The notes under the pieces were generated by a model. It was given only the letters and a program-made list of their open reading frames with translations. It ran no database searches and was not told where the DNA came from. DNA of 51,386 nucleotides from contig JALHPY010000013.1 in NCBI GenBank assembly GCA_022842305.1, positions 1 through 51,386 of the forward strand, read 5' to 3'. Below are positions 8,756 through 17,818 of the stretch, piece by piece. The position numbers and the translations under genes are program-made. This DNA is from Rubrivivax sp. (lineage in GTDB: Bacteria > Pseudomonadota > Gammaproteobacteria > Burkholderiales > Burkholderiaceae_C). Numbering within the stretch: the first letter of the stretch is position 1; the number at the start of each line of letters is the position of its first letter.

Positions 8756-10686
8756 GCGCAGCAACCAGGCAGTTCCTCGATACCGGTTCGCAGGTTCTTG
8801 CGAATGGCAGGACCTACACGGTCCTGCAGCTACTCGACATCAACCTGCTCATGTGTCGAGAGGACGCCTCGGGCGAGCGCGCTGTCCTCGATCTGTCACA
8901 GCTCAGCTCTCCGCGAGCCGCGAAGCCCATCGCCGCAACCCCGCAGCGGCAGCTCGATCTGCAGACCATTACCAATGACGATTGGCTGCGTGCCGAGTTC
9001 AAACGGACGCGAGTGAAGGCGCTTTGGGAACAATCGCGCCACGGCGACTCCTCGTACAAGAGCATCGCAGCAAACGCAGGCGTAAGCGTCGGCACCCTTT
9101 ATCGCTGGGCCGAGATATATCGCGCCAGCGGGTGCGTCTTGTCGTCCCTCATCGAGGAAAAGCGGGATGGGGGTCGCGGGCAGGGTCGTCTTGACGAAGC
9201 TGTTGAAACGATCATCAGCGACTACGTGGGCAACGACTACCTCACCCTGCAGAAGCCGACGCCTGCGGCGGCGGCCAGGGAGATCCGAAGACGTTGCTCA
9301 AACGCGGAGTTGCCACTGCCGGCGGTGAACACGATTCGGCTTCGACTCGGCTGGATCGCGGAGCGCGAGCACGTCAAGAAGCGCCAAGGAACGGCAGCAG
9401 CCGAGGACAAATTCGACAAGATCGAGGGATCGATCCCGAATGCGAACTGGCCATTGGCCATCGTGCAGATGGATCACACACTGCTGCCGGTGATGATCGT
9501 CGACGACGTGCACAGGCTGCCGATCAAGCGGGCATGGATCACACTCGCGATCGACGTTTTCAGCAGGGTCTGTTTGGGCTTCTACCTCACGCTGGACCCA
9601 CCATCCGCCATGTCAGCTGGAATGTGCGTGACCCACTGCATGCTGCCAAAGAATGAGTGGCTCAGCCAGCGGCCCACCAACGGTGGAAAGTGGCCGTTCT
9701 TCGGCACGATGGACTCTCTTCACTGCGACAACGCACGGGAGTTCCGCGGACACATGTTGCTCGTCGCATGTAACGAGTACGACATCGACCTCATTCTTCG
9801 CCCAGTGAAGAAGCCTCGATACGGCGCTCACATCGAACGGCTGATGGGAACTGTCTCAGAGGCACTCAAGTCCCTCAAGGGGGCGACGTTCTCCGGACCT
9901 GACGAGAAAGGTGAGTACGACGCCGACGGCAATTCGTGCATGACATTCGAAGAGTTGGAGAAGTGGCTCATCCTGATGTTCACCAACTACCACTGCAACG
10001 TCGTCCACACAGGCATCGGGACCACGCCCGAGCAACGTTGGAGAGAAGGGTTGATGGGCACCAAAACGCTGCCCCGTCGTGGACTTCAACCACCTCCGGC
10101 CGACACGGAAAAGCTGCGACTCGACTTCATGCCCTTCCACGAGCGAGTCATCAACCCCTACGGGGTTGAAATAGATGGGTTGAACTACTTCGACGACATC
10201 CTGCGCCCATACATCGGCCGGACTCAGCCCGATAACCCCAAGCGCGGCATCGAGTATCGATTCAGACGCGACCCGCGGGATGTCAGCCGCATCTACTTCT
10301 TCGAGGAGTCCACGCAGCGCTATTACACGGTCAGGTCCGCACTGCCACCCCTGAGCATCTGGGAACTGAGGGAAGTGAAGCAGTTGGCCAAGGAGCAGGG
10401 AGTCGAGAAGCCTGATGAGCGGCAGATGTTCGAGATCCTCACGCAGATGCGAAAGATCGAGGACGCAGCCGCGGCGAAAACCAGGGCGGCACGTAGCGCG
10501 AAACAGCAACGAACCGAACATGCAAAGGCCAGAAAGGGCGCCGCCACGGAGCCGCCGCAAGAAGCCACAGCTGTGCCAAATGCGCCGGCGCCGGCGTCAC
10601 GGGAGCCGGATCCTGCACCAGTGCCAGACGCGATCAAGGGCTACGATCCATCAAGAATCCGACCCATCGAAGACGATGACGACTGA
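8752..10686 (+). CDS. tnsB: TnsB-like DDE transposase
   Basis: A 644-residue transposase that recognises the transposon ends and performs 3'-end cleavage and strand transfer. An N-terminal helix-turn-helix region (residues about 85-125, SYKSIAANAGVSVGTLYRWA) precedes the RNase H-like core. The catalytic triad is visible as D241 (IVQMDHT), D326 (SLHCDNAREF) and E362 (GAHIERLMG), the last two with the classic 35-residue spacing. A Mu-type beta-barrel region follows (about residues 440-520). The tail (about 570-644) is Ala/Lys-rich and ends in a very acidic EDDDD; in Tn7 the TnsB C-terminus contacts TnsC, and this tail is a good candidate for the same role. It overlaps tnsA by 4 bp and tnsC by 11 bp. 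Confidence 0.95.
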   Translation: MSAATRQFLDTGSQVLANGRTYTVLQLLDINLLMCREDASGERAVLDLSQLSSPRAAKPIAATPQRQLDLQTITNDDWLRAEFKRTRVKALWEQSRHGDSSYKSIAANAGVSVGTLYRWAEIYRASGCVLSSLIEEKRDGGRGQGRLDEAVETIISDYVGNDYLTLQKPTPAAAAREIRRRCSNAELPLPAVNTIRLRLGWIAEREHVKKRQGTAAAEDKFDKIEGSIPNANWPLAIVQMDHTLLPVMIVDDVHRLPIKRAWITLAIDVFSRVCLGFYLTLDPPSAMSAGMCVTHCMLPKNEWLSQRPTNGGKWPFFGTMDSLHCDNAREFRGHMLLVACNEYDIDLILRPVKKPRYGAHIERLMGTVSEALKSLKGATFSGPDEKGEYDADGNSCMTFEELEKWLILMFTNYHCNVVHTGIGTTPEQRWREGLMGTKTLPRRGLQPPPADTEKLRLDFMPFHERVINPYGVEIDGLNYFDDILRPYIGRTQPDNPKRGIEYRFRRDPRDVSRIYFFEESTQRYYTVRSALPPLSIWELREVKQLAKEQGVEKPDERQMFEILTQMRKIEDAAAAKTRAARSAKQQRTEHAKARKGAATEPPQEATAVPNAPAPASREPDPAPVPDAIKGYDPSRIRPIEDDDD

Positions 10687-11608
10687 CAGCGGCCCTCAGG
10701 AACTCCTGCACCTGCGAGAGAAGGCCAGGCCTCAGGCACTTTTGTCCGACGATGAGCGGATTGCGATCATTCAGGAGGGCTCCTGGATCAACTTGGCAGC
10801 GTCCAAGAACGTCATCAGCAAGCTTGAGATTTTGCTCAAGGCGCCACGCATCACCAAACCGCCCTGCCTTCTCTTGATCGGGGATCCCGACAGCGGGAAA
10901 AGCTCCATCTTTGAACGCTTTCTGAACCTGCACTTACCTGACCGAGACCCAGACTCATCCGTTTCGTGCTCGCCCGTGATCTTGATCAACTGTCCTGATG
11001 GACGCGACAGAGGCGCCATCTACGTGCGAATCCTCACTGCGCTGTTCGCGAGATTCAAGCCCGCGGACAAGCCGGAAGTGTTGAGGGAACAAGTCATTCG
11101 ACTCTTCAATACCCTTCAGGTTCGGATGTTGTTGATCGATGAATTGCACGACGCCCTCGGAGGCACAGTCGCTGAACAGAACGCACTCCGAAAGGCAATC
11201 AAGGACCTGACGAATGTCACGAAGGTCAACATTGCTGCAGCCGGCATTGACACTGCTAGAACCTTTTTCGCCGTCGACGAGCAGATGACCAGCCGCTTTC
11301 GGCACACGATAGAGTTGCCAAAATGGAAGGCAGACGATGAATTGGGGCAACTCCTCGCGACGCTGGAACAGCGGATTCCGCTTCGCAAGCCGTCTGGCCT
11401 GAAAGAGCCAGCGATGTTGACTGAGATACTTCGCAGATCCGAAGGCAACCTGGGGGACATCTGCGATCTGGTTCAGGAGGCCGCCATCAGTGCAATCAAG
11501 GATCCGAAGAAGCCTGAGATGATCGATGTAGCTCGAATTCGCACACTCGATTGGACCAGCCCCAGCAGCAGAAGAAATTTCCAGAAGCGTCCGGTGAGGT
11601 CGGCGTAG
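10676..11608 (+). CDS. tnsC: TnsC/TniB-like AAA+ transposition regulator
   Basis: A 310-residue ATPase that connects the target selector with the transposase. Walker A is GDPDSGKSS (residues 69-77) and Walker B is LLIDEL (152-157), with the sensor and arginine-finger regions following (TSRFRHTIELP). The size and the motif RMLLIDELHD are typical of the short TnsC/TniB group rather than the 555-residue Tn7 TnsC. ATG 10676 is chosen: it lies inside the end of tnsB (11-bp overlap) and gives the usual short N-terminus. No target-selection gene follows directly; the only tniQ in the element lies 15.8 kb away at the other end. Confidence 0.93.
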   Translation: MTTDSGPQELLHLREKARPQALLSDDERIAIIQEGSWINLAASKNVISKLEILLKAPRITKPPCLLLIGDPDSGKSSIFERFLNLHLPDRDPDSSVSCSPVILINCPDGRDRGAIYVRILTALFARFKPADKPEVLREQVIRLFNTLQVRMLLIDELHDALGGTVAEQNALRKAIKDLTNVTKVNIAAAGIDTARTFFAVDEQMTSRFRHTIELPKWKADDELGQLLATLEQRIPLRKPSGLKEPAMLTEILRRSEGNLGDICDLVQEAAISAIKDPKKPEMIDVARIRTLDWTSPSSRRNFQKRPVRSA

Positions 11609-11999
11609 CGTTCATTCGTGAGCTGAATCGTCTCGTAGTGTTAGACCACTCCCGCCCACGGGCTAGGTAAGAACGTCGAAGTTCGAGAGGTTGCAGGTAC
11701 GGCTTGAACGCAGCTAAGCCGAACCCGCCATGCCCGTTCTAAGGGATGTGAGCGAGCTTCTGATCGGTCAAGCCGTGCACTATCTGCTTCGGCGTAAGAG
11801 CGGGATCGACCGAGGAGCGCGAAGATGCGGGCGTGGCGAAGCCGACCAGCAGCGCACCGATGACCGGCAAGATAAGGAACCCGTCTAACCTCATCCCGTC
11901 CACTCCAGCGTGCCCAAGGGAGATGGGCCCGTATCACTACCCCATTTTGGGGTATTCCAAATCAGGTTGGAAGCTTCGCGGCTGGTCACGTCGCCGCCG
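11609..11999. other. Intergenic cargo boundary after tnsC
   Basis: About 390 bp between tnsC and the XRE gene. It contains two short hairpins (GCCCACGGGC at 11654-11663; CGGCTT/AAGCCG at 11700-11705 and 11716-11721) that could help end tnsC transcription, although neither has a T-run. A small open frame, ATG 11730 to TAA 11886-11888 (52 residues, with LLIGQAVHYLLRRKSG), has no good ribosome site and no family I recognise, so I do not call it a gene. The last part carries the palindrome described separately. Confidence 0.5.
11938..11954. promoter_or_regulatory. Perfect 17-bp palindrome, probable XRE operator
   Basis: TACCCCATTTTGGGGTA has two perfect 7-bp arms around a 3-bp spacer. It ends 45 bp before the ATG of the XRE gene, the usual place for autorepression by a small dimeric HTH protein. 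A 15-of-17 match (in inverted orientation) lies at 27268-27284 in front of tniQ. Confidence 0.6.
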
Positions 12000-12308
12000 A
12001 TGAAGCAATCCACGTATTCCTCCGACTACGCCCATCTCCTGGCAGAGCTGAGAAGCGCTCGAGTTGCAACGGGCGTGTCGCAGGTTCAGCTGGCCGAAGC
12101 GCTTGGGCAGTTGCAGACCTACGTCAGCAAGTGCGAGCTTGGCGACCGCAGGTTGGACGTGATCGAGTTGAGGACCTGGGTGATCGCGTTGGGCGGCGAT
12201 CCGGTCGCCTTCATGGCTGGCCTGGAGGACCGCATCAACCGCAACGCCGCACCCCCTGACCACGTGAAGTCGGCGAGGAAGCGCTCGACCGGCACGGGAT
12301 CGCCGTAG
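12000..12308 (+). CDS. XRE-family HTH transcriptional regulator
   Basis: A 102-residue DNA-binding protein of the lambda Cro/C1 type. The helix-turn-helix lies at about residues 12-62, with the pattern ARVATGVSQVQLAEALG, turn, TYVSKCELGDRRLDV that is diagnostic of the family. The C-terminus is short and basic and has no peptidase or effector domain. ATG 12000 is used because the upstream codons in the same frame cover the palindromic operator at 11938-11954. It sits between the transposition genes and the defence cargo and may serve either as the regulator of transposition (operator copy near tniQ) or as a controller of the restriction-modification cargo. It converges on the retron gene, with 40 bp between stops. 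Confidence 0.85.
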   Translation: MKQSTYSSDYAHLLAELRSARVATGVSQVQLAEALGQLQTYVSKCELGDRRLDVIELRTWVIALGGDPVAFMAGLEDRINRNAAPPDHVKSARKRSTGTGSP

Positions 12309-12348
12309 CGGCACGATCGTCCCGATCTGCCAGGCGCGAGATGGGGCG

Positions 12349-14097
12349 CTACGGTGTCGACGGGTGGTGCTTTGCGTAGTCAGCCATGACCGCGACCACG
12401 CCGTCCAAAATATCTGAAAACCTGCTGAAGTCGATCGAGTCGGACTTCTTCTCGACGATCTCGCGCGCGAACGCCGCCTTCCCGAAGTGCTTCGTATCGT
12501 CGATCTTCGGGGCTCGCGAGAAGGTCTTCGCGCCGAGCGTCTCCGCGAGAGTCTTCGCATCGAAGAAGTCCTCGATCGCTGTCTTGGCGCCGCCGGCACC
12601 CAACGGCGTGGGCACAACGTACAGGTTTCCGACGACGTGGATGAACTGCTCGGTACCAGTCGGGCGCGGCTTCTTGGTGATGCCGGAGATCGCGCCGTAG
12701 ATGTCCTTCGCGCCTGCGTCGTTATCGACGAGAACGATGACGGGGTACTTCGGGGCTGGTGCCTTGATCTTGTTGGTGAAGTCCGCGTGATAGTGCTTCA
12801 TCAAATGGCACAGCCCACCCACCCCTCCGGTGAGCTGCGTGATCTCGCTGGTTCGGCGCTGCCCGTACTTGAACAACCGCACGCTCAGCTTCGGCGGTGT
12901 TCCTGCAGCGAGCATCGGGTAAGTAGGTGCCAGTCGCTTGATCGCATGCCGGAGGTAGATGTTGTCGGTCGGACCTTCACAAACGATGACCGGCGATCCG
13001 AGCGCGTGAAACGCATCGAAGTACAGGAACCGGCGGAACAGATCAGTTCGCCCCGAGGTGTCGTGCGGTTCGAGGCCGTTGTCTTCGCGGAGCTTGCGGT
13101 TGAAGAGGTCGACCTGATCGATGTACGACAACATGCCGATGAGTTGACGGTTCGTCCCGAGCTGCTTGAAAGTCGTCTCGACGCCAGCTGCGTCCACCTT
13201 CTTGAAGATGCGTTCGAACGCCCCTTTCTTCAGGGCGTGGTCCACCATCGCACGGACGGTGTAGCGATAGGCCGCGGGAACGTTGACCTTCCGGTTCACG
13301 ACGAGGCCTGTCACATCTTGCCGGGAGTCCCGGTACTGCATCCGGGTCTTCTTTACGTTGAAGCCGAAGCCAGCTTTGGCGACCAGGCGCTTGAGCCCTT
13401 GACCTGGCAGCCATAGGTCCTTGTCGTCTTCGCCCTGCGTCGCGACGCGCGATGAGAACTTGCTCTTGTTCGAGCTGAACGTCAGGTCGTCGGCGTAGCG
13501 CGAATAGCTGCAGCCTGTTGCCGAGGCCAGTCGGACCAGCATGATGTCCATCACGTGGCCGATAAGGTTCGAGATGACTGGCGAGCAAGGGCTGCCCTGC
13601 GGCAGCTTGTTCTCATGGCATGCGATCTGTGCGATCACGGTTGCCACCTTCTCCTGAAGCGCAAAGTTCTTGTCCTTCAGAAAGAAGCCGCGAACCCGGC
13701 CGAAGTTGATCGTGCCGAAGAAGTCGTGCAAGTCCACGTTGAAGACGTACCGGCGCGTCACGTGCACGCGCGCGTTTGTCATGATCGTGTGCTTGCGCTT
13801 GAACCCGTGCGCGACACCATGGCGCTTGCCATCCTCTACGTGCCCACGCGCGGCATTGATCTCTTCAACGCAGTTTTGCAGCAGGTTCGCTAGGCGATGC
13901 TGAACGAGCTTCAGATCCTTGCCCGGCGCCCAAATCTCTCTCGTGCCGCCGTGCCGCTTCGGGATGTCGAACTTCGCGTATAGGACGGCCTTCGGCTTCT
14001 TGTACAGCAGGAAGGACAGCATGCCCGGCTTGACTTCGAGGAGCCGGGCTACGTCGGAGAGTGTGGTTGCTGCCTTCAGCTGTGTAAGTTGGGACAT
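12349..14097 (-). CDS. Retron-type reverse transcriptase fused to a TOPRIM domain
   Basis: A 582-residue fusion. Residues about 35-285 are a reverse transcriptase: NVDLHDFFGTI (motif A), the LPQGSPCSPVISNL motif, and the catalytic YADD at 201-204. The VTG motif at 262-264 (DVTGLVVNRK) and the HGVAHGF segment near residue 95 are hallmarks of retron RTs, which copy their own structured RNA into a branched msDNA. Residues about 365-500 form a TOPRIM fold: EGPTD at 374-378 and VLVDNDAG with D458/D460. Such fusions are known from retron Ec67 (Eco2), an abortive anti-phage system in which the TOPRIM part is the effector. Here RT and effector are in one chain, and a candidate msr-msd RNA lies just upstream on the same strand. 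It is divergent from the NYN gene. Confidence 0.9.
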   Translation of the reverse strand: MSQLTQLKAATTLSDVARLLEVKPGMLSFLLYKKPKAVLYAKFDIPKRHGGTREIWAPGKDLKLVQHRLANLLQNCVEEINAARGHVEDGKRHGVAHGFKRKHTIMTNARVHVTRRYVFNVDLHDFFGTINFGRVRGFFLKDKNFALQEKVATVIAQIACHENKLPQGSPCSPVISNLIGHVMDIMLVRLASATGCSYSRYADDLTFSSNKSKFSSRVATQGEDDKDLWLPGQGLKRLVAKAGFGFNVKKTRMQYRDSRQDVTGLVVNRKVNVPAAYRYTVRAMVDHALKKGAFERIFKKVDAAGVETTFKQLGTNRQLIGMLSYIDQVDLFNRKLREDNGLEPHDTSGRTDLFRRFLYFDAFHALGSPVIVCEGPTDNIYLRHAIKRLAPTYPMLAAGTPPKLSVRLFKYGQRRTSEITQLTGGVGGLCHLMKHYHADFTNKIKAPAPKYPVIVLVDNDAGAKDIYGAISGITKKPRPTGTEQFIHVVGNLYVVPTPLGAGGAKTAIEDFFDAKTLAETLGAKTFSRAPKIDDTKHFGKAAFAREIVEKKSDSIDFSRFSDILDGVVAVMADYAKHHPSTP

Positions 14098-14104
14098 GCG
14101 CCAA

Positions 14105-14329
14105 GGCAGCGAAAGAAAACGGACCCACGGACACTCTTACGCGACCGCACAGTTGCTCAGCGAGACGCAGGGCAACCCCGAGGGACGCCGAGGAGCATAT
14201 CCCCGGACATTTTTCTCACATACCATGAAGCATGGCAAAAAATCTGTCCGCGAGTCCGACTTCACTCTAGCACGGACGCTGCGGGCATCCTTGCTGGTGC
14301 GAGGCAGAAGCTTCGGTCCACTCGCTGCC
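14105..14329 (-). ncRNA. Candidate retron msr-msd RNA
   Basis: The stretch immediately upstream of the RT gene on its strand has the layout expected of a retron RNA. The ends can pair: GGCAGCGA (14322-14329) with TCGCTGCC (14105-14112), plus GGACC (14315-14319) with GGTCC (14121-14125), a plausible a1/a2 duplex. Inside, towards the 5' side, are small hairpins (GAAGCTTC; GTCCG/CGGAC). In the centre is a longer stem: CGGACA-(GA)-TTTTT pairs with AAAAATGTCCG around a loop that itself holds CCATG-CTT-CATGG (roughly 14200-14255), resembling the msd stem-loop. Size (225 nt), position and orientation fit; pairing was done by eye and the branching G was not identified with certainty. Confidence 0.42.
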
Positions 14330-14524
14330 CGCCAGCGAATCGACTACCAGCCCGCCAGCGCGCTGGGCTCTGACCGGGCCGGGAGGCTGTGATGGCAAGA
14401 TTGCACCAAACTGAGAAGGCCGACCGACTCCATCCGCGAGTACCTTTGACTGTCAGGCACCCGAACGAGCCGAAACGACAGCAAAGATGATGCTCGGCAA
14501 AGCACCAACCGACTAGGCGGAGGC
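14330..14524. promoter_or_regulatory. Divergent promoter region, retron / NYN gene
   Basis: The rest of the 427-bp gap between the RT gene and the NYN gene. It should hold a leftward promoter for the retron RNA and RT, and a rightward promoter for the NYN-RM operon. A Shine-Dalgarno GGAGG (14519-14523) precedes the NYN start. I see no clear hexamer pair or operator. Confidence 0.35.
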
Positions 14525-15337
14525 ATGACCCAAACCACATCGACAGATTCACGCGTTGCAGTTCTGGTGGACTGCGACAACACGTCTCCTGAGGTCCTTG
14601 AGCATGCCTTGAAGGTCGTCGCCCAGTTCGGCAGGGTGGTCCTCCGCCGGGGCTACGGCAACCATGGCACCCTGGCCAACAAGTGGCAAGAGGCCCTAGT
14701 GCGCTTGGCCTTCACGCCATGCCTTCAATACCAGTACGCGTCGGGAAAGAACACGTCCGACATCGCTCTGGCGCTGGATGCCATGGAAGCCTTGTTCGAC
14801 CGGCGGGCCGACACCTTCTGCCTGGTCACCAGCGACTCCGACTTTGCCTATCTCTGCCGCAAGCTGCGTGAGCGCGGCGCAACTGTCTACATCGTCGGCG
14901 AGGCCAAGACGCCACCGGCGCTACGAAACGCCAGCGACCAATTCTTCGAGTGGACCAAACCTGCGGCTGCGGAGCAGCCCACAGCCGCGCCGGACGCCCC
15001 GGGTGCCGCTTCGGCAGCGAAGTTTGAGCCACCAAAGCCCGAAGCCGGCAAGCCAGCCCTCAAGCGGCGCCCCAAGTTCATTGTCGAAGCCGTGCGCCTG
15101 ATGGCCAGTGACACCTCCGAAGGCAAGGTTCACCTTGGCGGCTTGGGTCAGTATCTGAAACGGACTGACCCAGCCTTTTCACCCCAGGTGTACGGGCACT
15201 CGGGTCTGCTGGACATGCTGCGGACCTATGACCTTCTGACAGTGCAGCAGGAACCTGGTGGCCATTGGTCGGTGCGGCTCAGCCCCAAGGCCGACGACGC
15301 GGATACTTCAGAACCAGAAGCGGCCGACAAGCCATGA
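14525..15337 (+). CDS. NYN-domain ribonuclease-like protein with LOTUS/OST-HTH domain
   Basis: A 270-residue protein. The N-terminal NYN (PIN-like, LabA/YacP-related) domain, residues about 8-145, has its acidic metal-binding residues in place: D16 in VLVDCDN, D79 in NTSDIALALD and D104/D106 in TSDSDF. After an Ala/Pro-rich linker (about 146-185), residues about 188-255 form a LOTUS/OST-HTH-like winged helix (FIVEAVRLMA, VHLGGLGQYLKRTDPAFSP), a module thought to bind RNA. The family is predicted to cleave RNA in the cytoplasm; the target is unknown. A GGAGG site precedes ATG 14525. It lies 48 bp before hsdM, so it is probably the first gene of the RM operon, and divergent from the retron. A role in defence is inferred from context only. 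Confidence 0.83.
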   Translation: MTQTTSTDSRVAVLVDCDNTSPEVLEHALKVVAQFGRVVLRRGYGNHGTLANKWQEALVRLAFTPCLQYQYASGKNTSDIALALDAMEALFDRRADTFCLVTSDSDFAYLCRKLRERGATVYIVGEAKTPPALRNASDQFFEWTKPAAAEQPTAAPDAPGAASAAKFEPPKPEAGKPALKRRPKFIVEAVRLMASDTSEGKVHLGGLGQYLKRTDPAFSPQVYGHSGLLDMLRTYDLLTVQQEPGGHWSVRLSPKADDADTSEPEAADKP

Positions 15338-15385
15338 CCTCATCCGCCCCTGCGACACGAGAACTCAGAACAAGACTCCAGCCCC

Positions 15386-17818
15386 ATGGCCATCAAGAAA
15401 TCAGACCTCTACTCGTCCCTCTGGGCCAGCTGCGACCAGTTGCGCGGCGGCATGGATGCCAGCCAGTACAAGGACTATGTGCTGTTCATGCTGTTCATCA
15501 AGTACATCAGCGACAAGTACGCCGACAGCGATGACTTCGCGCCGCCGGTGGTCATCCCCAAGGGCGCCAGCTTCAAGGACATGGTGGCGCTGAAGGGCAA
15601 GCCCGACATCGGCGACAAGATCAACACCCAGATCATCCAGCCGCTGATCGATGCCAACGCGCGCCTGGCCCGCAGCGATTTCCCCAACTTCAACGACCCC
15701 GAGAAGCTGGGCACCGGCTCGGAACTGGTCGAGCGTGTGACCAACCTGGTCAGCATCTTCCAGAAGCCCGAGCTGGACTTTTCTGACAACCGCGCCGAGC
15801 ACGACGACATCCTGGGCGACGCCTACGAGTACCTGATGCGCCACTTTGCCACCGAAAGTGGCAAGAGCAAGGGCCAGTTCTATACGCCGTCGGAGGTGAG
15901 CCGTGTCATCGCCAAGGTGATCGGCATCTCACCCGCCAACACCAAGGCCAGCACCACCGCCTACGACCCCACCTGCGGCTCGGGCTCGCTGCTGCTGAAG
16001 GTGGCCGCCGAGGCCGGCAAGCACATCACGCTGGAAGGGCAGGAAAAGGACGTCACCACCGCCGGCCTGGCGCGGATGAACATGATCCTGCACGACTTCC
16101 CCACGGCCAACGTGCTGGGCGGCAGCAGCACCCTGGCCAACCCGAAGTTCCTGGACGGGCAGAAGCTGCGCACCTACGACTACGTGGTGGCCAACCCGCC
16201 CTTCAGCGACAAGGCCTGGGGCACCGGCATGACGCCCGAGGCCGACCCCTACCAGCGCTTTGCCTGGGGCGTACCGCCCGCCAAGCAGGGCGACTACGCC
16301 TACCTGCTGCACATCGTGCGCAGCATGAAGGCCAGCGCCAAGGCCGCCTGCATCCTGCCGCACGGCGTGCTGTTTCGCGGCAATGCTGAAGGCCTGATCC
16401 GCAAGCAGCTGGTCAGCAGCGGCATCCTGAAGGGCGTCATCGGCCTGCCGGCCAACCTGTTCTACGGCACGGGCATCCCCGCCTGCATCCTGGTGCTGGA
16501 CAAGGAAAACGCCGCCGCGCGCAAGGGCGTGATGTTGGTGGACGCCAGCAAGGGCTACATCAAGGACGGCAACAAGAACCGCCTGCGCGAACAGGACATC
16601 CACCGCATCGTCGACACATTCACCAAGCAGGCGGAGGTACCGCGCTACGCCCGGATGGTGCCGCTGGCCGAGATGGCCGATGCGAAGAACGATTTCAACC
16701 TGAACCTGCCGCGCTACATCGACAGCAGCGAGCCCGAAGACCTGCACGACATCACCGCCCACCTGCGTGGCGGCATCCCGGCGCGCGACCTGGACGACCC
16801 CGCCAGCCCGCTGGCCGCGTACTGGCAGGTGCTGCCCGGCGTGCGCCGGGGATTCTTCGAGCCCACGGGCCATGCCGGCTACGTGAACCTGACGTTGCCG
16901 CTGCCCGAGCTGAAACCCGCCATCCTGGGCCATGCCGAGTACCAAGCCTTCAACCAGGCCGCGACGCAGCGGTTCACGGGCTGGCGCGCGGCAGCAAGCA
17001 CGCGGCTGCGGGCCTTTGGCGCGGGCGATCACCCCAAGGCGCTGATTGCCGCGCTGGCCGAAGACTTGCTGGCCGCCTTCGCGCAGACGCCGCTGCTCGA
17101 CGCCTACGACATCTACCAGCACCTGATGGACTACTGGGCGCAGACGATGCAGGACGACGCCTACCTGATCGCCGCCGACGGCTGGGTGGCCAAAACCAGC
17201 CGCATCCTGGAAACCGACAAGAAGGGCAAGACCAAGGACCGTGGCTGGACCTGCGAGCTGATCCCCAAGCCCTTGATCGTGGCACGCTACTTCGCCCAGG
17301 AGCAGGCCGCCATCGACGCGCTGCAGGCCGAACTGGACGCCGCCCAGGCGACACAAGGCGAGCTGGAGGAAGAGCAGGCCGGTGACGACGGCATCTTCGC
17401 CGGCTACGACAGCATCACGGCCGTGGCGGTGAAAGAGCGCATCCGCGAGATTGGCAACGACCCCGACGGCGCCGACGAGTTGAAGCTGCTGAAGACCTGG
17501 CTGGACCGGGGCACCCGCATCGCTGCGCTGAAGAAGCAGCTGCGCGAGGGCGAGGCGGCGCTGGACACACGGGCCTGCGCGAAGTACCCAGCGCTGGCCC
17601 AAGCCGACATCCAGTCGCTGGTGATCGACGACAAGTGGATGGCCACGCTGGCGGGCACGGTGCAGGGCGAACTCGACCGCGTCTCGCAGACGCTGACTGG
17701 GCGCATCCGTGAGCTGGCCGAACGCTATGCGACACCGCTGTCCCAGCTTGCTACCGAACTTGAGTCACTTGCTGGTCGCGTCTCCCAGCATCTCGCCCGC
17801 ATGGGTATTGGGCTATGA
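15386..17818 (+). CDS. hsdM: Type I restriction-modification system, methyltransferase subunit M
   Basis: An 810-residue N6-adenine DNA methyltransferase. The helical HsdM_N domain is at residues about 5-140; the catalytic domain has the AdoMet motif DPTCGSGS (194-201) and the methylation motif NPPF (270-273). FYTPSEVSRVIAKV at about 165-178 is typical of type I M proteins. The C-terminal about 300 residues are an extension beyond the usual 500-residue HsdM: a helical, charged region with EELEEEQ-like coiled coil (about 635-690) that probably contacts HsdS and HsdR. Together with HsdS it modifies the host sequence and with HsdR it completes the restriction complex. Its stop overlaps the hsdS start by four bases. 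Confidence 0.95.
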   Translation: MAIKKSDLYSSLWASCDQLRGGMDASQYKDYVLFMLFIKYISDKYADSDDFAPPVVIPKGASFKDMVALKGKPDIGDKINTQIIQPLIDANARLARSDFPNFNDPEKLGTGSELVERVTNLVSIFQKPELDFSDNRAEHDDILGDAYEYLMRHFATESGKSKGQFYTPSEVSRVIAKVIGISPANTKASTTAYDPTCGSGSLLLKVAAEAGKHITLEGQEKDVTTAGLARMNMILHDFPTANVLGGSSTLANPKFLDGQKLRTYDYVVANPPFSDKAWGTGMTPEADPYQRFAWGVPPAKQGDYAYLLHIVRSMKASAKAACILPHGVLFRGNAEGLIRKQLVSSGILKGVIGLPANLFYGTGIPACILVLDKENAAARKGVMLVDASKGYIKDGNKNRLREQDIHRIVDTFTKQAEVPRYARMVPLAEMADAKNDFNLNLPRYIDSSEPEDLHDITAHLRGGIPARDLDDPASPLAAYWQVLPGVRRGFFEPTGHAGYVNLTLPLPELKPAILGHAEYQAFNQAATQRFTGWRAAASTRLRAFGAGDHPKALIAALAEDLLAAFAQTPLLDAYDIYQHLMDYWAQTMQDDAYLIAADGWVAKTSRILETDKKGKTKDRGWTCELIPKPLIVARYFAQEQAAIDALQAELDAAQATQGELEEEQAGDDGIFAGYDSITAVAVKERIREIGNDPDGADELKLLKTWLDRGTRIAALKKQLREGEAALDTRACAKYPALAQADIQSLVIDDKWMATLAGTVQGELDRVSQTLTGRIRELAERYATPLSQLATELESLAGRVSQHLARMGIGL

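Noticed and set aside
11730..11888. A 52-codon frame between tnsC and xre
   Set aside because: No ribosome site and no recognisable family; length and position are compatible with chance.
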